DNA of 64,000 bases from Armadillidium nasatum (lineage: Eukaryota > Arthropoda > Malacostraca > Isopoda > Armadillidiidae), in assembly GCA_009176605.1 (NCBI GenBank), contig SEYY01001023.1, forward strand, positions 1 to 64,000. The letters run 5' to 3'. Of this stretch, positions 43,560 through 58,963 are shown piece by piece. The notes below the pieces were generated by a model, which saw only the letters and a program-made list of their open reading frames with translations, ran no database searches and was not told the origin of the DNA. A program made the position numbers and the translations under genes. The stretch's first letter is position 1; every line of letters starts with the position of its first letter.

Positions 43560-44090
43560 TAAAAACTTTTTTGAATATTTTAATTCATATATTATGTCTG
43601 CCAGTAAGAAAATGCACATTCAGCAATAGAGTTCATAATTATTGAAATTATTTTTCATGGGAAGTTGTTGAGTGTGATTCACTTGAAACATTTAAGAAGA
43701 GACTGGATAGGTATGTGGATGATCTGAACATCGTATTTGATGACAAAGCCTAGTTTGTTGGATGGTAGTTAATAAAGTTAGCCTGTAACAAGTAAATATG
43801 ACTATAGTGGAATCAAATGACTATCAGTGTGTAGTTTGCATGTGCCGAAGCTTTAGTTTGGCTTTTGTGGTTGGAATATATGTTGGTTATTGCTTTCTAA
43901 ATCATGATGGGTTCTTTGTTTGAAATTGCTTGTTTAGTTATATTGTGTATTCTGGGGTGTGTATTTTGCATGGTACATATTTATTTGGGTTGTCAAATTA
44001 TTTACTTTAGCTTTGACTGAGACAGTCTTGATAGTCCCTTAGATTTCTTATTGTCTCTGTTGTACTAGTATTCAAATATTTACAGTGAGC
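43560..44090 (+). mobile_element. CR1-type LINE, 3' fragment
   Basis: The text at 43640-43750 reads SWEVVECDSLETFKKRLDRYVDDL, matching the ORF end of the LINEs at 45493-49978. The 3' untranslated part that follows matches theirs in order (GACAGTCTTGATAG, TCTCTGTTGT). It lies just upstream of the chimaerin micro-exon. Confidence 0.78.
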
Positions 44091-44270
44091 CCTTACTCAG
44101 CATCAGGTATGAAAGCTGTGTTGTGTAGTAATCATTATAATTCTTCACATCATTGAAACATTTAATCTAATTCTTTGTATTAAATATTTTTTTAATAATG
44201 ATTGAAAAATAAAGTGAAACTTAAATATATATTTCAATGTGGTTATTGCATATTACTTAAATTTTTTCAG

Positions 44271-44309
44271 ATGAAGATAACCTGAAGTATCCTGTTTGGA
44301 AACTTTATT
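44271..44309 (+). CDS. chimaerin-type Rac GAP, 39-nt micro-exon
   Basis: A polypyrimidine tract and TTTTTTCAG precede it and GTAAGT follows, both strong splice signals. The exon reads, after a split first codon, EDNLKYPVWKLY and leaves one base. That base plus the first two of the exon at 55892 makes Leu, giving the continuous stretch YPVWKLYLYQLQNEAP. Human alpha2-chimaerin has RPPVWKSYLYQLQQEAP at the same place, just N-terminal of its SH2 domain, as I recall the family sequence. Phase, order and orientation agree with the later exons. The preceding exon, which must supply one base of a split codon, was not found. The exon sits between two CR1 fragments. Confidence 0.88.
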
Positions 44310-44589
44310 GTAAGTATGACAATATTGTAATTAACATTTATGGTATCCATTACAATTTTTTTGAATTTTCTGATTGGTACTCTTCATGTAATACTAGGTA
44401 GCTCATATGACTTGTAATGAGTATGCAGGTTAGCACTTGATTAGTGTCTTTTGTGTTTGAGGCAAAAAAATGGTACTAATAAATACATACAATGGCAAAA
44501 AGATCAATAGACTTACATAAACAAAAAAGAAAAAAAAATAATTTGTGAAGTAAGATTAATTCATACATTGCTAATGTTATTAACATCAG

Positions 44590-44725
44590 AACATAGGAAC
44601 ATGAAAATAGAGGCAGTAAGAAGCCACAAGGGCCTTTCAAGACTGTTCCAAGCTTCCAGCAATATATGGATTAATCTTACTAACAATAGTTTGTGGGCCT
44701 ATTGATTTTTTTGTTATAATCTTAG
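44590..44725 (-). mobile_element. CR1-type LINE, 3' end fragment
   Basis: The reverse complement contains GGCCCTTGTGGCTTCTTACT and ends with the CCTATGTTC repeat typical of this family's 3' terminus. Confidence 0.75.
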
Positions 44726-44900
44726 CCAAAAAGCTTTTCCTTAACACTTTTTAAATAATGAATCGACTAGTGATGGCAGGATATAGCATATTTTTTTATT
44801 TTAGATTCCTCTTGAAAATCTGTATTCTAATTCAGATTATAGTTTGATTCCATTGATTAACAAATATTTTTAAAGTTAGCGATATCATAGGTTAATTTTA

Positions 44901-45490
<590 letters not shown>

Positions 45491-45492
45491 TC

Positions 45493-48264
45493 ATAGGAAC
45501 ATAGGAAAATAGAGACAGTTAGAAGCCACAAGGGCCTATCGAGACTGTCCCAGTCCAAACAAATACTAACAATAACAATACTAATACATGCACGAAAGAC
45601 TAGGTCTATCCCATCCTAGTTATCAGTTCATTCATGCTTAGTCATGCATAGATAAAAGTAAAACTAAACCCCATTACACTTACTCAATGAACCATCACCC
45701 ACTACAAAAAACTGCCATTAGGCTTAGTCATAGGTTGATCTGTTGATCTAAAAATTCATATATACCCGCACAATTTGGCTTAGTCAGATTATTCTATATA
45801 ATACCCAAACCATCCATATATCTATCTAGCCCTTTTTTAAATTTGACAAGAGAATCACAGTCAACAATCTCTTGTGGCAAGTCATTCCAAAAATTAACAA
45901 CTCTATTACTGAAACAGTATTTTCTTAGATCGAGATGGCATGGCTTCTTTTTAATTTTCTTATTATGCCCTCTAGTTACTCTTCCATGGTCCACTATGAA
46001 GTATTTTTCAATCTCTGTATTACTGTCAGATGCAAATATTTTGTAAACTTGTATCATATCCCCTCTGAGAAATCTCCTTTCAACTGAGAACATTCCTAAC
46101 TCCTTCAACCTCTCTTCATAGCTCTTATTTTCAAAGCCAGAAATCATCCTTGTTGCTTCGACGTTGTACTCTCTCCAGCATATCTATGTCTTTTCTTAAA
46201 TGAGGAGCCCAAACCTGTGCACAATACTCTAATGCTGGCCTGACATAGCTATTATATAGTTTGCTTATAACCTCTTTGCTCTTGTAAACTACATTGCGAT
46301 TAATTATACCTAACATCTTATTAGCTCTATTCCTTGCTTCCAAACATTGATCACCCACCTTCAGATTACTGCTAATTATCACACCTAAATCCTTTTCTTG
46401 GTCCACAGTCTCAAGCCACTCCCCATTCATTTCATAATTAAATCCTTCATTTGAGTAACCTACATGAAGAACTTTACATTTTTTACTATTAAAGTTCATT
46501 TGCCACCTCTCTGCCCAACCAAGAAGTCTATCTAGATCACCTTGAAGCTTTATGCATCCATCATTATTCCTTACTGAGGTAACCACTTTGGTATCATCTG
46601 CAAACTTAGAAACCTTGCATTTAAGACCTTTGTCTAAATCATTTATATATATAAGGAACAAAAGTGGTCCCAGCACAGAACCCTGTGGGACCCCACTCTT
46701 CACCGTTTCCCATAATGACTTATTACCATTAAGTAATACACACTGCCTTCTGTTCTTTAACCACTCTTTAATCCAATTGTGTACCATTCCATCTATACCA
46801 CACTGTGACAACTTTTGCATCAGCCTAACATGGGGTACCTTATCAAAAGCCTTGCTAAAGTCTAAATATATGACATCAACTGGATCACCCCTGTCTATAC
46901 ATTCAGTAATATATTCCATAAATTCTAGTAGATTTGTCTGACATGATCTACCCTTTCTAAAGCCATGCTGGGAGTTATATAGTATCTTGTTATCATCTAA
47001 ATGCTTCTCTATATGACTTTTCAGTAACTTTTCCAAAATTTTCACAACCAGAGATGTTAAACTAACTGGCCTATAGTTCCCTAAATCTTCTTTACTACCT
47101 TTTTTAAATATGGGCACCACATATGCTGCTTTCCAGTCCTCAGGTACCTCTCCAAAAGCAATAGATCGCTTAAAAATCAAATACAGTGCCTTTGCAATAC
47201 TGCTACTCCCCTCTTTTAGAATTCTACCATACACACCATCTGGACCCGCTGCCTTATTTGGGTCAATATGTTCTAGTAAGGATGCGATTTCATTTAACTC
47301 AATTTGAAATGTTGTACACCTATTTATTACATGTATACTAGAACTATTACTCTCTAAACTGCTATCCAACCTTTCCTCAGTAAACACTGATGCAAGATAA
47401 GCGTTGAAAATATTAATCCAATTCCTTATCTGAACTTACTAAATTCCCATCAATTTTAATTGGGCCAATTTTCTTATCCTTGCTTTTAAATTTATAAAAG
47501 CTAAAAAAAACTTTTTCAGGTCTTTATTACTGTTTCTTGCCAAATTAATTTCTGCCATTCTCTTTGCTCTTCTTATTGACTGGTTAAGTTCATTCCTAAT
47601 TCTCTTATAATGTTCCAAATCTTCCCCCCTTCTCCTACCTTTGAACATTTTAAAACATCTACGCTTTTCACTGATTTTCTCTTTTATCTCTCTACTCCAC
47701 CAATTAGGTTTTCTATTTGCCACCCTAATGGGTTTATCTTTAAAACACACAGACTGAATGTTAGCCAATATTTGCTTGAAGTATTCCCACATGATGAAAC
47801 AATTTTGACCATTAAACTCCTTATCCCAGTCAATTTCATTGAGCATTGCTCGGAATTTGCTAAAATCTCCGTTTCTGAAATCTAATATCTTTTCCCTATT
47901 GACTTGCAATTTGGGCCCAGACCTCACATTCCAGTTAAATCTAATAATATAATGATCACTAGCTCCTAAAGTCTCCCCTACTTCGACATCATTCACCATC
48001 ATTTCATCATTTGTTAATATTAAATCTAACAATGCTGCATGCCTTGTTGGTTCTTGGACCATCTGACTCAAAAAGTTGTATAGAATACAATTTACAAATA
48101 CTGAACTTCTATTAACCATACTCCTCAAAGAATTCCACTCAATGTCTGGAAAATTAAAATCACCCATAATGACTATTCCTTTTACATTATTTTCACACTC
48201 TACCTTGATTTCCTTCACCATTTCTTCATCTAATACTTGACTCTGATCAGGAGCTCTATAAAAT
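45493..48264 (-). mobile_element. CR1-type LINE, copy A (5'-truncated)
   Basis: On the minus strand the endonuclease C-terminal half (48264-47900; VIMGDFNFPDIEW, LLDLILTN, GASDHYII) is followed by a linker and then a nearly intact reverse transcriptase (47387-46131). RT motifs include NKAAGPDGVYGRIL, NYRPVSLTSLVVKILE, QHGFRKGRSCQTNLLEF, YLDFSKAFDKVPH, SGVPQGSVLGPLLFLIYINDL and FADDTKVV. The C-terminal block continues to 45794. The 3' untranslated region ends with short CCTATGTT repeats, a CR1-like feature. Frame changes near 47400-47490 and one near 46150 break the long frame. It lies head to head with copy B. Confidence 0.9.
46131..47387 (-). CDS. CR1-type LINE reverse transcriptase, copy A
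   Basis: A 418-codon open frame covers the full RT palm with the catalytic FADD box and a C-terminal domain (VGYSNEGFNYEMNGEWL, LYNSYVRPALEYCAQVWAPHLR). The enzyme copies LINE RNA into DNA at a nicked chromosomal target. The stated start is the first Met of the open frame. The true protein would start further upstream with the endonuclease, which here lies in another frame. Transcription, if any, would be antisense to the chimaerin gene whose intron contains it. Confidence 0.85.
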   Translation of the reverse strand: MFTEERLDSSLESNSSSIHVINRCTTFQIELNEIASLLEHIDPNKAAGPDGVYGRILKEGSSSIAKALYLIFKRSIAFGEVPEDWKAAYVVPIFKKGSKEDLGNYRPVSLTSLVVKILEKLLKSHIEKHLDDNKILYNSQHGFRKGRSCQTNLLEFMEYITECIDRGDPVDVIYLDFSKAFDKVPHVRLMQKLSQCGIDGMVHNWIKEWLKNRRQCVLLNGNKSLWETVKSGVPQGSVLGPLLFLIYINDLDKGLKCKVSKFADDTKVVTSVRNNDGCIKLQGDLDRLLGWAERWQMNFNSKKCKVLHVGYSNEGFNYEMNGEWLETVDQEKDLGVIISSNLKVGDQCLEARNRANKMLGIINRNVVYKSKEVISKLYNSYVRPALEYCAQVWAPHLRKDIDMLERVQRRSNKDDFWL

Positions 48265-49677
48265 GCAGTAGCAGTATTGCAAAAGCACTGTATTTGATTT
48301 TTAAGCGATCTATTGCTTTTGGAGAGGTACCTGAGGACTGGAAAGCAGCATATGTGGTGCCCATATTTAAAAAAGGTAGTAAAGAAGATTTAGGGAACTA
48401 TAGGCCAGTTAGTTTAACATCTCTGGTTGTGAAAATTTTGGAAAAGTTACTGAAAAGTCATATAGAGAAGCATTTAGATGATAACAAGATACTATATAAC
48501 TCCCAGCATGGCTTTAGAAAGGGTAGATCATGTCAGACAAATCTACTAGAATTTATGGAATATATTACTGAATGTATAGACAGGGGTGATCCAGTTGATG
48601 TCATATATTTAGACTTTAGCAAGGCTTTTGATAAGGTACCCCATGTTAGGCTGATGCAAAAGTTGTTGCAGTATGGTATAGATGGAATGGTACACAATTG
48701 GATTAAAGAGTGGTTAAAGAACAGAAGGCAGTGTGTATTACTTAATGGTAATAAGTCATTATGGGAAACGGTGAAGAGTGGGGTACCACAAGGTTCTGTG
48801 CTGGGACCACTTTTGTTCCTTATATATATAAATGATTTAGACAAAGGTCTTAAATGCAAGGTTTCTAAGTTTGCAGATGATACCAAAGTGGTTACCTCAG
48901 TAAGGAATAATGATGGATGCATAAAGCTTCAAGGTGATCTAGATAGACTTCTTGGTTGGGCAGAGAGGTGGCAAATGAACTTTAATAGTAAAAAATGTAA
49001 AGTTCTTCATGTAGGTTACTCAAATGAAGGATTTAATTATGAAATGAATGGGGAGTGGCTTGAGACTGTGGACCAAGAAAAGGATTTAGGTGTGATTATT
49101 AGCAGTAATCTGAAGGTGGGTGATCATTGTTTGGAAGCAAGGAATAGAGCTAATAAGATGTTAGGTATAATTAATCGCAATGTAGTTTACAAGAGCAAAG
49201 AGGTTATAAGCAAGCTATATAATAGCTATGTTAGACCAAGCATTAGAGTATTGTGCACAGGTTTGGGCTCCTCATTTAAGAAAAGACATAGATATGCTGG
49301 AGAGAGTACAACGTCGAGCAACAAGGATGATTTCTGTCTTTGAAAATAACAGCTATGAAGAGAGGTTGAAGGAGTTAGGAATGTTCTCGGTTGAAAAGAG
49401 ATTTCTCAGAGGGGATATGATACAAGTTTACAAAATATTTGCATCTGACAGTAATACAGAGATTGAAAAATACTTCATAGTGGACCATGGAAGAGTAACT
49501 AGAGGACATAATAAGAAAATTAAAAAGAAGCCATGCCATCTCGATCTAAGAAAATACTGTTTCAGTAATAGAGTTGTTAATTTTTGGAATGACTTGCCAC
49601 AAGAGATTGTTGACTGTGATTCTCTTGTCAAATTTAAAATGGGGCTAGATAGATATATGGATGGTTTGGGTATTATA
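48265..49677 (+). pseudogene. CR1-type LINE reverse transcriptase, copy B, frame-changed
   Basis: The open frame to about 49235 holds all catalytic RT motifs, including FADDTKVV. The C-terminal part from LEYCAQVWAPHLRKDIDMLERVQRRATRM to 49677 lies in another frame. Endonuclease is absent because of 5' truncation. Near identity with copy A points to recent activity of the family. Confidence 0.85.
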
Positions 49678-49978
49678 TAGAATAATCTGACTAAGCCAAA
49701 TTGGCGGGTATATATGAATTTTTTGGATCAACAGATCAACCTATGACTAAGCCTAACGGCAGTTTTTGTAGTGGGTGATGGTTCATTGAGTATTGCATGT
49801 GTAATGGGGTTTAGTTTTTCTTTTATCTATGCATGACTATGCATGAATGAACTGATAACTGGGATGGGATAGACCTAGTCTTTCGTGCATGTATTAGTAT
49901 TGTTATTATTTGTTTGGACTGGGACAGTCTCGATAGGCCCTTGTGGCTTCTAACTGTCTCTATTTTCCTATGTTCCTA
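48265..49978 (+). mobile_element. CR1-type LINE, copy B (5'-truncated), inverted partner of copy A
   Basis: It starts within the RT N-terminus (SSSIAKALYLIFKRSIAFGEVPEDWKA) and runs through the same RT and C-terminal motifs to KFKMGLDRYMDGLGII, then the same 3' untranslated region ending CTATTTTCCTATGTTCCTA. It differs from copy A at only a handful of residues (for example LLQYG for LSQCG). A frame change near 49235 splits it. The arms give an inverted repeat of about 1.7 kb. Confidence 0.9.
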
Positions 49979-51050
49979 GCCTTTAGTTGTTTACCAAATA
50001 CTGAGCTTCAAGAAATCACACCTCAATATTAAATTAATGAAGACCACTATTAATAATACAAACAAATAAATCACCCAACAATATAAAAACTTAAAAATAT
50101 AAAATAACTTAAAAATACACAATTTGTACAGGTAAAATAAAGAGACCACTTCAAACACAACCTTCTCTGGGGAAAGCTTGGTTGTATATTATGTATGTAT
50201 GTATGTATGTATGTATGTCCTTTTATTATATTCTCTTTTCCAAGTATTGATGGAAATTTGAGTTTTATATTTAATAGAAATATCAGTATCATTATTCATT
50301 ATTGCCAGCCATGGTGATTCTAGTCTTAGTCTATTTTAGTCCTATGCTATTTTATGCAAGTAACTATAGTGACAGGTTATGTTATATTTAAGTTAGACCT
50401 TATCATAATCTTATAATAAAGGACCTAGGTTAGAATATATTAAGTATATGGTTTTAAAATAGACCTAGGCTAAATAGTAGTCTTTAGATTATATAGCACA
50501 TCTGCCAAAGGCCTAGGTTAATCATTAATAGTTTTAAGTAGCCATTTACTTCTTATTTTTTTTAACAATTTTATATTAGTGTTGATTTATTAATAAGTTA
50601 AATTTAAATATAATTAAAGTTCTTACCTTTTGAAGCGATTTTCTTATTTTAGAAATAAAATCTATGACCCTACCTTACCCACCCCTAAGCTTAATTCCCC
50701 AGCGCCAGAAAACAGACCACAGGCCAGGCAAATAAGGCTGACAATAACTTATAAAAGTACAAGTTTTTTCTTAAGATATGAATCTTGGTATCTATATTAT
50801 TATTGAGAACCAGTAATAAATAAATTTAAATGAACTGGATACAATAACTTAACACTATTGGCTATGTCAAAATTGAAGTCTGATTTCATGATCACACTAG
50901 CGATGTTTACAGAGTCAGGAAAAACAAGAACCTCAAATATATTACTGATAAGATGTTTACTATGGACATGAAGACGTATGAAAAAAAAATGATTATTAAA
51001 CAAATGAATAACATTTAAAATTAATGAGTATTAAATTGTATTTTTACTAG
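49979..51050. other. unassigned intron sequence with small repeats
   Basis: An (ATGT)n run lies at about 50192-50218. CCTAGG followed by YTA occurs at 50424, 50464 and 50512. No coding similarity. Confidence 0.5.
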
Positions 51051-51268
51051 GGTGGAAAAAACCATGATTTCAAAAAAACAAAACAAAAACCATGTTTTTT
51101 GTTTTTTAACTTTAAATGTGATATTTTAGTAGTTTGTTCATGTAGGATTTATATCATTTATATTAATGTTTTCTTAACTTTCTGCAATGAAATATTTATA
51201 TGCATTCATAAAAAAAACAATTCAATTTTAATTGATGAGCTATTCTTGCACCTTTTCTAAAAAAAATA
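51050..51268 (+). repeat. dispersed repeat R
   Basis: It begins near CTAGGGTGGAAAAAACCATG, which looks like an element terminus, and matches the reverse complement of 14970-15135 from about 51100 on. It stops just before the Tigger-like element. Confidence 0.7.
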
Positions 51269-51279
51269 CAAAATAAGTA

Positions 51280-52898
<1,619 letters not shown>

Positions 52899-52962
52899 CA
52901 GAAATTATAATCTTTTATTTTTTGATTAAATTAACACTGCACAAGCCAAAAATATTGAGATT

Positions 52963-53498
<536 letters not shown>

Positions 53499-53669
53499 GC
53501 TTAGTTACTAGTTCAAGAAAGTTCTTTGATGTTTGAGAATGTTCTTCAAGGTATATAATCGAGCACAAGAATTTTTGAATGCTAGGTTGAAAGAGATTAA
53601 GTGGAATGCAGGGAGAACTATTCAGCTCTGATATTGAAAGTTTTAGGGATATCATATTAGCTATTAAGT

Positions 53670-54585
53670 AATTATATGTCAACGATTCAACTCTCCATTC
53701 ATCCACTCATTTCAAATCTGCTCCCTCTTTTGCTTCAAGAGTTGCTTCTCATCTTCAAATTTCCCCATTCCATTCTTGCCAATCTGGATGGAATTTCTGG
53801 GGGAGCCACCACAACCTTGTGAAATTCAACTCTTTGAAAACTCAGCTTCTTCACATCTCTCTCAAAAAAACCCTCCTAACTTTCCTAACTCCTTCGATGG
53901 CTCTCCCGTCTCACCTGTGAATAGCATAAACATTCTTGGTCTAAACATAAACACAAATTTTCTTGGAAACCTCATATCACAATGGTCACTAAGGTGGCCT
54001 CTAAAAAGCTGGGTGTTCTGTTCAGATTGTGGGAATTTTTTTTCTTCTAAACAGTTACTTCAATTATATAAGGGTCTTATCCGGCCTTGCATGGAGTACT
54101 GTTCTCACATTTGGAGTGGTTCCATTTCTACCCTTCTTTTGAATAGGGTGAGTCTAATGCTAAAAAACTAATAAACTATCCCCTACTTTCAAACTCTTTT
54201 GACCTTCCTTCTCTGCAACGTGACATTTGCTTACTCTTTTCTATAGGTATTGCAATGGAAGGTGCTAGAGGGAGTTGACTTCTCGCATTCCACCTCCATT
54301 GCCTCTCCCTTGCAGCAATGTGCACACAAAATTCATGTGCAAGCCTTTGCTTGCACATGAATTTTGTGTGAGCTTGAACATTGTGGTACCTCTTTCTTTC
54401 CAGCCACCTCTGGTCAGTGGAAATCTCTTCTTTCTTCCGTTTTTCCTGCTGTATTTAATCTATTTCTTTAAATCCACTGTCTGCGCCCATCTGAGAGATC
54501 TGCGTTAGGATGGGTGGATAATGTTATTTTTTTCACACATGCATTCATTCATATTATTGGTAATTATGCTCTATTATAGGAGTAA
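53670..54585 (+). mobile_element. YADD-type LINE, copy c, 3' fragment
   Basis: It starts at the active-site region (NDSTLHSSTHFKSAPSFASRVASHL) and continues with LDGIS, VKFNSLKTQLLHISL, NILGLNINTNF, LYKGLIRPCMEYCSHIWSGS and a C-terminal tail to about 54510. It is closest to copy a at 37166-39905. It is 5'-truncated, and frame changes are present. An (AAT)n array follows its 3' end. Confidence 0.82.
54323..54370. repeat. perfect 22-bp inverted repeat with 4-nt loop
   Basis: The left arm 54323-54344 and right arm 54349-54370 are exact reverse complements around CTTT. The right arm corresponds to normal LINE sequence (compare the minus strand near 37467-37490). The left arm is therefore a local inverted duplicate. 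Confidence 0.93.
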
Positions 54586-54589
54586 TCAT

Positions 54590-54630
54590 AAAAAACTAAT
54601 TATAATAATAAACAATAATAAAAATAATAA

Positions 54631-54708
<78 letters not shown>
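54590..54708. repeat. (AAT)n microsatellite
   Basis: About 115 bp of AAT repeats behind the LINE fragment, possibly seeded by its tail. Confidence 0.95.
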
Positions 54709-55860
<1,152 letters not shown>

Positions 55861-55891
55861 ATTATTGGTTTTGTTTTTTGTTTATTTTTAG

Positions 55892-56087
55892 TATATCAGT
55901 TGCAAAATGAGGCTCCAAAGTCATCTGCTGTGTTTAGTCAAGAAAAAATTGAAAATATTCCTCCCCAGTATGGCCTTGAATATCATGGTATGTTGCATAG
56001 GTACAGATGTCAGGAATTACTTGTGACAGAGGGAAGTTACTTAGTTCGATCAAACAATTCCATTGGAGTTTATACTCTCAGTTTAAG
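55892..56087 (+). CDS. chimaerin-type Rac GAP, exon with first half of SH2
   Basis: The exon is bounded by TTTTTAG and GGTAATT and is 196 nt with split codons at both ends that fit the neighbouring exons. It encodes YQLQNEAPKSS, a linker, then GLEYHGMLHRYRCQELL, GSYLVRSNNSIGVYTLSL, the first half of an SH2 domain. The phosphotyrosine-binding Arg of the beta-B strand is kept (YLVR), but the usual following Glu-Ser is Ser-Asn here. Chimaerins bind diacylglycerol through C1 and switch Rac to its GDP form through RhoGAP. The SH2 part helps recruit them to tyrosine-phosphorylated partners, as in axon guidance. Drosophila RhoGAP5A is the insect relative. Only the N-terminal modules are in the window. 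Confidence 0.93.
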
Positions 56088-56145
56088 GTAATTTTATGAT
56101 TTTTTTGTTTTTTTTTCATTTTTTTTTTTTTTTTTTATTTTTATT

Positions 56146-56259
<114 letters not shown>

Positions 56260-56767
56260 TTTGAATTAAATCAAAACACAGTTGTCTAGGAAGTATTGTT
56301 ACAAATTAGCTTTGTTTCTTTATTGAACTTTATTTCTCAATACTAATTATAGGCACAGGTGTTTTAACAACATATATAAAATTTTTATTGTATATTTGTT
56401 ATTCCAAAGCAATGTAACTCTCCTTTTCGAGTTCCTCTTTTCTTTTGTATTTCATTTTTCTACCCAAAGGACACTTCCTATGGGAGCTTTGCCAGTTGCC
56501 CAACTGAATTTCCCCCAGTCCCCAAGCTCCTTCCTATGATGAAGGCATATCATATCATAAGTGAAGCTTGTCTCTTATTGGCAGATTTGAATGCTGTTCC
56601 TATGTGGCATTATTTTATTAAATTATTATTTTATTTAACAAAACCTCAATATTATATCTAGTAACTCTGTCAAGATCAAGTGTTATTATAACCAGATATA
56701 ACTGATATAACCTTCCAATCATGGAAAAATACTAAATATACTTTTTAAAAGAGAATACTGAGGGCAC

Positions 56768-56776
56768 TATAATATA

Positions 56777-56838
<62 letters not shown>

Positions 56839-56847
56839 ATATATATA
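56768..56847. repeat. (TA)n microsatellite, imperfect
   Basis: About 80 bp. The BEL/Pao fragment begins right after it. Confidence 0.95.
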
Positions 56848-56849
56848 AT

Positions 56850-58030
56850 GTTATAGCTTTTAAATATCCTAAATATACTGACATCCCTAAGCACCATATG
56901 AAATTGGTAATACCGTTCAAATTTGTGGGGATAGATTTTACTGGGTCATCTATTCATCAAAAATGAAAACACTAACACTACAGAGAAAATGTTCATCTTA
57001 ATTTTCACTTGCCTAAACATAAGAGCCATACATTTAGAATTAATTCCAGACATGAGTGTTCCAACATTTCTACTTGCATTCCAACGCTTTTGTAATCACT
57101 ATACCATTCCAGATTACATATATTCAGATAACGCTCGTACATTTAGTAAAGGTGCCAATTTTTTAGCAAAAGCTCTAGAGTCTGATGAATTCAAGCAGGA
57201 GTTAAATTCTAATAATATAAAACATGTAAAAATTCCTTTATTTTCTGCCTGGGTAGGAGCATTTTATGAAAGGCAGATCCGTACAATTAAATCTTGTATG
57301 TATAAAGTCATAGGTTCGAGCAAAATTAACATATTTTGAAATGCTCACCACTCTGTCATTTATAAAAAATGCTATAAATTCTAGACCACTTACTTATAGG
57401 TCAGAGTTTAGTGACATTGAAATTATAACACCAAATTCTTTTTTAAGGTTAAATTGTAATTCTTCTTTAATTTTAAGAGGAGAATCAGAAAATGTATGGA
57501 AAGAGACAAACCAAAATAAATTAGAACAAACTCTTGATACTCAAGAGGAAATGTTCAACAAATTTAAACAACTTTGGTATCAAGAGTATTTATTGTCTTT
57601 AAGAGAATCTATGAGTAAAATTTATGAACTATCTTGGGACAATATAATTAAGGTAAATGACATTATATTAATCAAGTCTGAAATAAAACCACGTCCATTT
57701 TGGATGACTGGTAGAGTTTTAGAGTTGATTATTGGTCATGATAATAAAATAAGTTCAGTGAAGGTAAAACAAAGTAATGGTCAAATAGCTCATCACTCTA
57801 TAAATAATCTGTATCCATTGGAAATGTCTTTGTCTCATGAAAAGACATCTCCTCAAGATTTGACTATAAATAAAGCTGTTCCTATAAATGATAAAGACAG
57901 ATCAGAATTGGTAGTTGGTGGACCAAGTAAACCAAAAAGACAGGCTGCAGAAAAATGTGACAAATTAATAAAATCAAAATTAAATTTAATGTAGAATTTG
58001 CAGCTTCTCTGCAACTTTCTGTTGGGAGAA
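56850..58030 (+). pseudogene. BEL/Pao integrase region (fossil, 5'-truncated)
   Basis: The order of blocks is that of a BEL/Pao pol C-terminus. First is a lead-in with PFKFVGIDFTG. Next is a catalytic-core part with FTCLNIRAIHLELIPDMS, FLLAFQRFCN, YSDNARTF, and FYERQIRTIKSC. A tail follows with NSRPLTYRS, PNSFLR, LRESMSKIYELSWDNIIKVNDIILIKSE and GRVLELI. All earlier parts are missing; the copy begins at a (TA)n tract. A purine run (GGGAGAA) separates it from the LTR. Broken. Confidence 0.87.
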
Positions 58031-58651
58031 TGTTAAAATTGTTTTATTATTAAAAGTTAAAATTAATAAAATTATTACATGTTAAAATGTGTGTGTTAAA
58101 ATATAAAATTTCTCATTGTTAAAAAGCATACCGTTATAAAATTATATTGTTTAAAAACGGAGCATAAATATTAGCCCACGTGACTTGCGTGTCATGCGCA
58201 GAAGTAAAAATAATAAAAGAAATTAGAACGACGAAACAGTATAAAGTCAGTAGATAGTATGCAGTATGTAATTTGTCATGTAGTTCTCTAGTCATATAAA
58301 ATGAAAACTACTTTGAAAAAAGGCTTATTTATTAACTTTGTTAAAAGTAACGTTATTAAAAACAATTGTTAAAACAGTTGTTGTGTTACATAACAATTAT
58401 TGTAAAAATAAAAGTAATAAAACTAAAGTGAAAACACTTCTATTAAGTGATTTAAAAAGTGATAAACTTATTCACAAACTAATTGTCGGTTGTAGTAAAT
58501 GCTGGCAAGTGAAGTTTATAATATTGTTGATTGTAAACTAAACCAAGAATCTAAAGATAAGTATACCTTTAAGACTAGTTTATAGCTTAAGGGTGGTCAA
58601 TATTTTAATAATTGAAAGTTGATCTTCAAGGGAGTCATCAGAAATATAATA
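58031..58651 (+). repeat. probable 3' LTR of the BEL/Pao fragment
   Basis: It begins TGTTAAAATTG directly after the purine run. The right boundary is a guess, placed at a CA near 58651, because no second LTR is available for comparison. Confidence 0.55.
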
Positions 58652-58804
58652 CATAACCTTCTGGTTCTCTTAAGTATTGTTCAGGTATTTGGCCATTTAC
58701 TTTGGGTTAATGCTTATGGAGGGCTGGAGGGGGGGATTATTTGAAGGTAAGAGGATTGATTTTCATGTAAAATATTGAACTTTAAAATAATAATATAACA
58801 AAAG

Positions 58805-58963
<159 letters not shown>

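Noticed and set aside
45493-49978. Twin-priming inversion of a single LINE insertion
   Set aside because: Both arms carry the 3' end of the element, whereas twin priming leaves only one 3' end.
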